Shown here: positions 58,545 through 64,000 of the stretch, one piece after another | How positions within the stretch are numbered: position 1 is the stretch's first letter | Layout of the letters: every line of letters starts with the position of its first letter | Assembly (NCBI GenBank): GCA_900552385.1 | Contig: URZI01000005.1 | Coordinates: 1 to 64,000 of the forward strand | Direction of reading: 5' to 3' | Length of the DNA stretch: 64,000 bases | From: an uncultured Collinsella sp. | GTDB taxonomy: Bacteria > Actinomycetota > Coriobacteriia > Coriobacteriales > Coriobacteriaceae | Position numbers and translations under genes: made by a program | Notes under the pieces: model-generated | Database searches by the model: none | Told to the model about the DNA's origin: nothing | The model's input: only the letters and a program-made list of their open reading frames with translations

Positions 58545-59360
58545 TTAGCTGTGGCGGTACTCGGCGATGATGAAGTCGATATCGGTCTGGAGCGTGTCCA
58601 GGTTTGCCAGGCGCTCTTTGTCGGCAGGGCGCGTGCGGTAGTAGTACGGCGTCATCTGGAACACCGCCTCGATGTCGGCCTGGGTCTGAAGCGTAATATT
58701 CGCAGACACCCGCTGCGTTCCGACCAACTCGAGCTCGGCGGCCTGCGGCAGCTTCTCGTCGTTAAGGTACGGCGTGTCGTAGAGCACCTCCTTAAGCCCA
58801 AAGAGATGGCGGGCACCTGGCACCACGGTGTAGAGCGAGCCCTCGGGCGCCAGCACGCGGGCAAACTCGCGCTCGTTAAAGGGAGCAAAGAGCTCAGTCA
58901 CCATATCGAAGGCGCCATCGGCCACGGGAATGTCCTTCATATTGGCCACGAAATAGGTCGCATCGCCGCGCTTGGCGGCCAGGCGCACCATCTCTTTGCC
59001 CAGGTCGAAACCGTAAGCATCCACGCCCGGCACCGCGCCCATGGCGCTGGTGTAGTAGCCCTCTCCACAGCAAATATCGAGCAAGGTCATGGGGCCGTTC
59101 GTAGACGCGGCGTGCCCAGACACCCGCTCGCGCACCAGCTCGACCATCGCATCGCGCAACGGCGCGTAGTATCCACGGTTCAGAAAGTCACGACGGCTGC
59201 GCGCCTGCGACTTGGGATCACCCATGGAGTCGCCGCTCTTGGACGAGCGCAGAAGATACAGATAACCCTCGCGCGCACGGTCAAACCGGTGTCCGCCCGC
59301 GCATGCAGCACCGCGCTCATCGTCCACCAACGGTTCATGGCAAACGGGACACAACAACAT
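58545..59360 (-). CDS. rlmA: 23S rRNA (guanine-745-N1)-methyltransferase, RlmA type
   Basis: A 271-aa methyltransferase. The N-terminal zinc finger has Cys 4, Cys 7, Cys 20 and His 24 (CPVCHEPLV...CAGGHRFD), followed by DSMGDPKSQARSRRDFL. The AdoMet site is LLDICCGEGYYTSAM. The family methylates G745 or G748 in domain II of 23S rRNA and affects macrolide and viomycin sensitivity. The start at 59360 has AAGGAG 5 nt upstream. Confidence 0.92.
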   Translation of the reverse strand: MLLCPVCHEPLVDDERGAACAGGHRFDRAREGYLYLLRSSKSGDSMGDPKSQARSRRDFLNRGYYAPLRDAMVELVRERVSGHAASTNGPMTLLDICCGEGYYTSAMGAVPGVDAYGFDLGKEMVRLAAKRGDATYFVANMKDIPVADGAFDMVTELFAPFNEREFARVLAPEGSLYTVVPGARHLFGLKEVLYDTPYLNDEKLPQAAELELVGTQRVSANITLQTQADIEAVFQMTPYYYRTRPADKERLANLDTLQTDIDFIIAEYRHS

Positions 59361-59419
59361 GGCAACTCCTTGGCGCGAACAACACAACGCCCACCATTGT
59401 CGCACGCCTCCCCCGCCTC

Positions 59420-59471
59420 GTCATTGGGGACGTTCTTGTTCGACTAGTCATTTAAGAACGTCCCCAATGAC
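59420..59471. repeat. Palindromic repeat, GGGGACGTTCTT type, copy B
   Basis: Arms GTCATTGGGGACGTTCTT (59420-59437) and complement (59454-59471) are perfect over 18 bp. The loop is the reverse complement of the loop of copy A at 14803 with two changes. It lies in the promoter region of rlmA and 35 bp left of the insertion sequence. Confidence 0.8.
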
Positions 59472-59627
59472 TAGGTGGGAGTGTCCCCAGCTGCCGGCAG
59501 AGACGATATGAGCAGGACATAGAAACATTGAGAGCCCCTGCTGCATGAAAGACCGCGGATTAGGCCGACAATGGTGAGTGTCTAATCCAACCGTGGCGGC
59601 CACGCCGCATTCATGGAAGGGGCTCCC

Positions 59628-60740
59628 ATGCTCGATACTACCACCTTCATCGGCCTCGACGTCCACGCCCGCTCGATAAAGGCCGTCTCCCTCGACGTCA
59701 TGACCGGGGAGGTACGTGCCGCGACCTTCGGCTACGACGCCGGCGCCGTCGCGGAGTGGGTCCGTTCCGTGGACCCAAAGGCCAGGTGCGTGTACGAGTC
59801 CGGGGTCACGGGCTTCGACCTGCAGAAGAGGCTTTCCGGCCTGGGGGTCGACTGCGCGGTCGGCGCCGTCTCGAAGATGATCAAGCCCAGCGCGGACAGG
59901 CGCAGGAAGAACGACCGCAACGACGCCGAGTTCCTCGCCCGCATGCTGTCGGTCGGCAACGTGGTCGAGGTGTGGGTCCCCGACGACGAGTGCGAGGCCG
60001 CCCGCGACCTGACCAGGGCGCTCGAGGACGCGAGGGACGACCTCTCGCGCTCGAAGCAGCGGCTCTCCAAGTTCCTGCTCAGGCACGGGCTCGTCTTCGA
60101 CGAGAGGACGCCCACCGGCCGCAGGAAGGGCAACTGGACCCGGGCGCACTGGTCCTGGATCGAGTCGATAAGGTTCGCGGAGAGGGCCGACAACGACGTG
60201 CTCGCCTACTACGTCGACGCGGTCAGGCGGGCGGCGGAGGAGAAGGCGAGGCTCGAGGGGCTCGTCGAGGCCGAGGCCCGCAAGCCCAGGTGGAGGAGGA
60301 GGGTCGACTCCCTCCGCTGCCTCAAGGGCGTAGACACCGCGTCCGCCGCCGACCTCGTGTTCGAGGCCGGCGAGTTCTCGAGGTTCAGGAACGCCCGCTC
60401 GTTCGCGGCGTGGGTCGGCCTGACGCCCTCCGAGCACTCCAGCGGGGAGAGCGACCGCAGGGGCGCGATCACCAAGGCTGGCAACAAGCACCTGAGGAAG
60501 ACGCTGGTCGAGGCCGCGTGGCACTACCTGACGTGCTCCGCGCGGCCGAAGGACCTCGCCAGGGGCCAGGCCCCGGACCCGGGCGCCCGCAGGCATGCCG
60601 CCAAGGGCGTGCGGAGGCTGGTCGAGAGGCGGGAGGCGCTGCTCGCGCGCGGGGTCCACGGCAACAAGGCGAACGTGGCCACGGCGCGCGAGCTCGCCTG
60701 CTGGGTATGGGCGGTCGGCCTCATGGCCGAGGAGGCGTAG
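59628..60740 (+). CDS. IS110/IS1111 family transposase (DEDD recombinase)
   Basis: A 370-aa transposase, apparently intact. The DEDD residues are visible: Asp 11 in GLDVHARS, Glu 57 in VYESGVTG, and Asp 96 and Asp 99 in RKNDRNDAEF. The C-terminal Tnp_20 domain has LKGVDTASA, FAAWVGLTPSEHSSGESDRR and the catalytic Ser in SEHSSGE. Arginine is mostly AGG, unlike the CGC of neighbouring genes, a sign of foreign origin. GGAAGGGG lies 5 nt upstream of ATG 59628. Confidence 0.93.
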   Translation: MLDTTTFIGLDVHARSIKAVSLDVMTGEVRAATFGYDAGAVAEWVRSVDPKARCVYESGVTGFDLQKRLSGLGVDCAVGAVSKMIKPSADRRRKNDRNDAEFLARMLSVGNVVEVWVPDDECEAARDLTRALEDARDDLSRSKQRLSKFLLRHGLVFDERTPTGRRKGNWTRAHWSWIESIRFAERADNDVLAYYVDAVRRAAEEKARLEGLVEAEARKPRWRRRVDSLRCLKGVDTASAADLVFEAGEFSRFRNARSFAAWVGLTPSEHSSGESDRRGAITKAGNKHLRKTLVEAAWHYLTCSARPKDLARGQAPDPGARRHAAKGVRRLVERREALLARGVHGNKANVATARELACWVWAVGLMAEEA

Positions 60741-61044
60741 GGGGGGCGGTCCCCCGCACATAAGCCAGTCACCCCGGAAGCGGTTCGATCCGAAGCCGTT
60801 GAGGCGAACCTCAGGTCCCTTTTCTGCGAGCGCCCAGGGCGCCACACGCGTGCACAGACTGTCGGTTCGACGTAGAAGCCTCAGCCGTAGCAACGGATTG
60901 CCCAGCGAGAGATCGCCGCGGGCGGATATTAAACTGCAAAGACGAGCGTCGGTAAGACACGCCGAGGTCGCCGCGGACGGGCTGATATAGGGAGAGGGCC
61001 TGACCCCATATCGTTGGGGCCAGGCCCGATTTTGCCTCTTGACA
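60741..61044 (+). ncRNA. Candidate bridge/seek RNA region of the IS
   Basis: 304 bp between the transposase stop and the right inverted repeat with no coding frame. It is rich in short stems and ends in a terminator-like hairpin (60996-61027). Established work on IS1111-group elements puts the guide RNA here; its exact ends cannot be set from sequence alone. Confidence 0.5.
60996..61034 (+). terminator. Terminator-like hairpin at the IS right end
   Basis: GGGCCTGACCCC pairs with GGGGCCAGGCCC (one mismatch), followed by GATTTTG. It could define the 3' end of the guide RNA. Confidence 0.7.
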
Positions 61045-61153
61045 ATGTCCTGCTCATATTAAAAGGAACGTCCCTAAGTGCCGACTGGTTGCATTAGGAG
61101 TATCATCGTCTGCGCAAATAAGCACGGAAAAGCATATTAGAGATTGAGAGCGT

Positions 61154-62536
61154 ATGGCTGATACCGCATCTAAGCACATCGACATGACCACCGGCTCGCT
61201 GTGGCGCAATATTCCCCTGTTCGCCTTCCCCGTGGCCGCCACGAGCATCTTGGAGCAGCTATCGAACCTCATCGCCACGGTCATCATCGGTAACTTCTCG
61301 GGCGACCAGGGAACCCTCGCCATGGCGGCGGTCGGCTCCAATGTTCCGCTTACCAGTCTTATGCTCAATCTGTTTATTGGCATGTCGCTTGGCTCCAACG
61401 TGGTCATCGCCAACGCTATCGGCCGCAACGATCAGAACATGGTCAAACGCGCCGTCCATACCTCGATTTTAATGGCGCTCGTGGGCTTTGTCGTCATCGC
61501 TCTGGGCGAGATCTTTGCCGAGCCCATGCTCGCCGCCCTCAACGTTCCCGCCGAAACCATGCCGCTCGCTTCGCTCTACCTGCGCGTCTTTTTGCTGAGC
61601 ATGCCCTCGATCTTGCTCTACAACTTTGAGGCTGCAATCTTCCGCTCCGTCGGCATCACCCGCATGCCGCTGCAGGCGCTTGCCGTGTCCACCGTCCTCA
61701 ACATTGGCCTGGACCTCATCTTTGTCCCCGTACTCCACTGGGGTGTCGCGGGCGTCGCCATCGCCACCGCCATCGCCTACACCGTCAGCGCCGCCACACT
61801 CTTTATCCGCCTGCTCAAGACCGACTCCGTCGTCCGCGTCACCCCACGCGACTTGGCTATCGACCCCGTCGCCCTCAAGCGCATCGTCAAGATTGGCCTG
61901 CCCGCCGGCATCCAAAGCGCTGTCTTTGCCGTCGCCAACATCATCATCCAGTCTGCCATCAACAGCCTGGGCACCGAGGTCATGGCCGCCTCGAGCGCCG
62001 CCATGAGCTTGGAGTACGTATGCTACAACCTGCTCAACAGCTTTAGTCAGGCGTGCACCACCTTTGTGGGACAAAACCACGGTGCCCGTCAGATCGACCG
62101 CTGCACCAAGACGCTCAAGGTCTGCCTGGTCGAAGGCGGTATCGTCGCGCTCACCACAATTATCGTTATTGTCGGCCTGGGACGCGAGATCTTGTCGCTG
62201 TTCAACAGCGACCCCAACATCGTCTCGATCGGCTATATCCGCGTGTGTTCGATCTTCCCGGCGTACGCCTTTAGCATGTTCTACGAAAACATGTCAGGCT
62301 ACCTGCGCGGCTTTGGTATCTCGCTCACGCCCGCCCTCATCACCATGATCTGCGTCTGCGGCATCCGCTTCTATTGGGTGTTCTGCGTGTTCCCGCACTT
62401 CCGCACCTTTGCGAACATCATGATGGTCTACCCCATCAGCCTGGGCACCACGGCGTTCTTTATGGTCGTGGCGGTGCTACTCTGCCACCCGGCACGCACC
62501 TATCGCGCCACCCAAGCCAAAGCGACAGCCCGCTAA
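61154..62536 (+). CDS. MATE family efflux transporter
   Basis: A 460-aa membrane protein with about twelve helices in two halves. GSLWRNIPLFAFPVAATSILEQ at the start, read as TTGSLWRNIPLFAFPVA, and FVGQNHGARQIDR in the second half are typical of the NorM/DinF superfamily of drug or metabolite antiporters driven by sodium or protons. GAGAG lies 4 nt upstream of the ATG. Transcribed alone, 95 bp right of the IS. Substrate unknown. Confidence 0.9.
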   Translation: MADTASKHIDMTTGSLWRNIPLFAFPVAATSILEQLSNLIATVIIGNFSGDQGTLAMAAVGSNVPLTSLMLNLFIGMSLGSNVVIANAIGRNDQNMVKRAVHTSILMALVGFVVIALGEIFAEPMLAALNVPAETMPLASLYLRVFLLSMPSILLYNFEAAIFRSVGITRMPLQALAVSTVLNIGLDLIFVPVLHWGVAGVAIATAIAYTVSAATLFIRLLKTDSVVRVTPRDLAIDPVALKRIVKIGLPAGIQSAVFAVANIIIQSAINSLGTEVMAASSAAMSLEYVCYNLLNSFSQACTTFVGQNHGARQIDRCTKTLKVCLVEGGIVALTTIIVIVGLGREILSLFNSDPNIVSIGYIRVCSIFPAYAFSMFYENMSGYLRGFGISLTPALITMICVCGIRFYWVFCVFPHFRTFANIMMVYPISLGTTAFFMVVAVLLCHPARTYRATQAKATAR

Positions 62537-62563
62537 ACACCGCACCCAACGCTACGCCAGTCA

Positions 62564-63430
62564 TTAATTGACAATATGCGAGCTCATATAGTCGATAAAG
62601 TGCCTCGTGGCGATGGGCATGGTGTCCCAGCTGCGCCAGGCCGCCACCACGTCGCGCGAGGGGGCATGCACGATGGGCCGCACACGAATATCGGCTCGCA
62701 TGCCCTCCACAGTACGACGGTAGAGCATGCTCACGCCTAGGCCCTCCTCCACCATCGCCATGATGGTGTAGTCGTCAGTGACCTCGCTCGTCACGTGCGG
62801 CGACAGCCCATGCGCCGCAAATGCATCGAGCACCAGGCTCTGTTCGCCCTCATCCAGCAGTACAAACGGCTCGGACGCCAGGTCGGCGAGTGTCACCTTT
62901 TCCTTTGCCGTCAGCGGATGCGCGGCCGGCAACAATGCCACCAACTCGTCGTGATAGACCACGCGCTTCTCGAGCCCAGCGGTAAATCCGCGTGCCGTAA
63001 AGCAAAAATCAACCACGCCATCGTGCACCCACTGGGCGTTGCGCGTGTAATCGCCCTGCTTGAGGGTAAAGCGTACGCCCGGGTGCAGGGCTCCAAAATC
63101 GCGGATCACGCGCGGCAATACGGTTCGACTCACGTTGGTAAACGTCGCGATGCGAATATCAGTCGACGAAAGTCCCAGCAGCTCCTGGCGCTTGCCCTCG
63201 AGCTCGGCCTCGGCAGTCACAATCTGGCGCAGGTACGGCAGATATTGTTTACCGTCGCGCGTAAGCGAAACACCCTGCTTACCGCGCTCGATAAGCGTGG
63301 TGCCCAGCTCGCGCTCGAGCGCCTTGACGGCCTGGCTCACCGCGCTTTGCGTATAGCCCAGCTCGTCGGCCGCACGTTTCAGGCTGCCGCAATCGACCAC
63401 CATACAAACAATCTGATACCGCGATGCCAT
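62564..63430 (-). CDS. LysR regulator divergent from a second EamA transporter
   Basis: A 288-aa LysR protein with LKRAADELGYTQSAVSQAVK as its DNA-binding region and an effector domain similar in outline to that at 26248 (DYTIMAMVEEGLGVS here, DYAIMAMVEDGLGVS there). It converges on the MATE gene and is divergent from the EamA gene at 63589, which it probably regulates. The two LysR/EamA pairs in this window are likely paralogous. Confidence 0.87.
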   Translation of the reverse strand: MASRYQIVCMVVDCGSLKRAADELGYTQSAVSQAVKALERELGTTLIERGKQGVSLTRDGKQYLPYLRQIVTAEAELEGKRQELLGLSSTDIRIATFTNVSRTVLPRVIRDFGALHPGVRFTLKQGDYTRNAQWVHDGVVDFCFTARGFTAGLEKRVVYHDELVALLPAAHPLTAKEKVTLADLASEPFVLLDEGEQSLVLDAFAAHGLSPHVTSEVTDDYTIMAMVEEGLGVSMLYRRTVEGMRADIRVRPIVHAPSRDVVAAWRSWDTMPIATRHFIDYMSSHIVN

Positions 63431-63588
63431 CGTGCCTCCACATCAATGCAGCCGTAAAACGTTTTGCCAGCGCTTTTTCTGCCTACATTAGTATTTCTTA
63501 ATCATACTGAAGATACATTCGCTTTACTACACCCACATCTGGGAGCAGAATCCTTTGTGCGTAACCGTTCTGTAACAAAAGGAGTCCC

Positions 63589-64000
63589 ATGGATCGCAAA
63601 AAAGCAATCGCGCTCTCATTTTCCGTTCCCGTCGCATGGGGCTTTTCGTATCCCCTCATGAAGATCGGCATGGACAGCATGAACGCTACGAGCATCGTCG
63701 CGCTACGCTGCATCATCGCCTTTGTGGTCTGCCTGCTGCTCTTCCACAAGCACGCGTTGCGCATCAACCGCGACCTTATGGTCCGTGCCGCCATCATCGG
63801 CGCCATTATGGCAACCGAGCTCACCTGCATGTGCCTGGGCTCCAGCCTCACCTCTGCCTCCACCGCCGGCTTTTTGCAGAGCCTGACGGTCGTGATCGTG
63901 CCGTTTGCCAACGCAGCTCTGCTGCGTCGCGCCCCCGAGCGCAAGGTGCTCATCGGCACGGCTATCGTCACCTGCGGCATGCTGCTGCTCTCGGGCGCCG
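63589..64000 (+). CDS. EamA/DMT family transporter, 3' end beyond the window
   Basis: The first 137 codons of a membrane protein starting MDRKKAIALSFSVPVAWGFS, with hydrophobic segments IVALRCIIAFVVCLLLF and GFLQSLTVVIVPFANAALL, fitting the first EamA repeat. AAAGGAG lies 4 nt upstream of the ATG. The rest is cut by the window edge. Divergent from the LysR gene at 62564. Confidence 0.85.
   Translation, partial: MDRKKAIALSFSVPVAWGFSYPLMKIGMDSMNATSIVALRCIIAFVVCLLLFHKHALRINRDLMVRAAIIGAIMATELTCMCLGSSLTSASTAGFLQSLTVVIVPFANAALLRRAPERKVLIGTAIVTCGMLLLSGA

Larger units (their letters stand above)
59506..61059. mobile_element. IS110-family insertion sequence, IS1111-like
   Basis: Perfect 15-bp inverted repeats ATATGAGCAGGACAT at 59506-59520 and complement at 61045-61059 bound a DEDD transposase gene. 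Inverted repeats near the ends distinguish the IS1111 group from other IS110 elements; the true ends may lie a few bases outside. A 304-bp non-coding right end is the place where IS1111-group elements encode their targeting RNA. No target duplication was seen, as usual for this family. Total about 1.55 kb. Confidence 0.88.

Noticed and set aside
59448..60893. Long minus-strand frame (481 codons) across the transposase
   Set aside because: Composition is a Pro/Arg/Gly-rich shadow of the GC-rich transposase gene; the plus frame has all DEDD motifs.

Overview
The window reads as chromosome of a gut actinobacterium of the class Coriobacteriia, most likely Collinsella. This is an inference from the GC-rich, GCC/GAC/CGC-biased codons, strong AGGAG-type ribosome binding sites, a bile salt hydrolase, a reverse rubrerythrin, TPP-riboswitch-controlled thiamine salvage, PdxR/PdxST and many LysR regulators. 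No rRNA or tRNA genes, phage or CRISPR array were seen. One insertion sequence (IS110 family, IS1111-like) is present, with AGG-rich codons unlike its neighbours.

Layout. 0-6.5 kb: DUF3516 helicase, DUF2130 coiled-coil protein, phosphoesterase, a 59-aa protein and HIRAN protein, and a possible 27-aa hydrophobic peptide. 6.5-10 kb: aldehyde and iron alcohol dehydrogenases, divergent from reverse rubrerythrin. 10-15 kb: a DUF559-like putative nuclease and the pdxR/pdxST vitamin B6 locus, with two of the three copies of a 123-bp palindromic-ended element. 15-19 kb: an RGG-tailed winged-helix protein, an MFS exporter, a peptide deformylase and a LysR regulator. 19-24.4 kb: a catabolic operon of an amidohydrolase-fold protein, two ceramidase-like proteins and a PTS EIIBC permease. 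24.5-34.5 kb: a Cro-HTH/aminotransferase fusion, LysR/EamA pair, Kup potassium transporter, bile salt hydrolase, a deformylase paralogue, purine permease and esterase. 34.6-40 kb: cobalamin-independent methionine synthase, LysR, HAD phosphatase and the thiamine operon. 40-46 kb: patatin lipase and two paralogous cyclic-di-GMP proteins. 46-57.6 kb: flavoprotein, ArsC-like, CobW GTPase, TrmL, two related AAA+ ATPases bracketing a UvrA2, a ribosomal-protection GTPase, GNAT and RsmJ. 57.6-64 kb: small membrane proteins, RlmA, the IS, a MATE exporter and a second LysR/EamA pair cut by the window edge.

The most unusual features lie between or at the ends of genes. A 123-bp element occurs three times; each terminal arm carries stop codons in all three frames, and two genes end inside it. 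Several other large hairpins touch or contain stop codons. Two promoters of the AAA+ ATPases carry repeats with a 10-bp period. The ceramidase-like/PTS operon has no assignable substrate and two of its enzymes have lost canonical catalytic residues. Several short genes (59, 47 and 27 codons) are supported by good ribosome binding sites.

All calls come from reading the sequence and known family motifs; no database search was possible.
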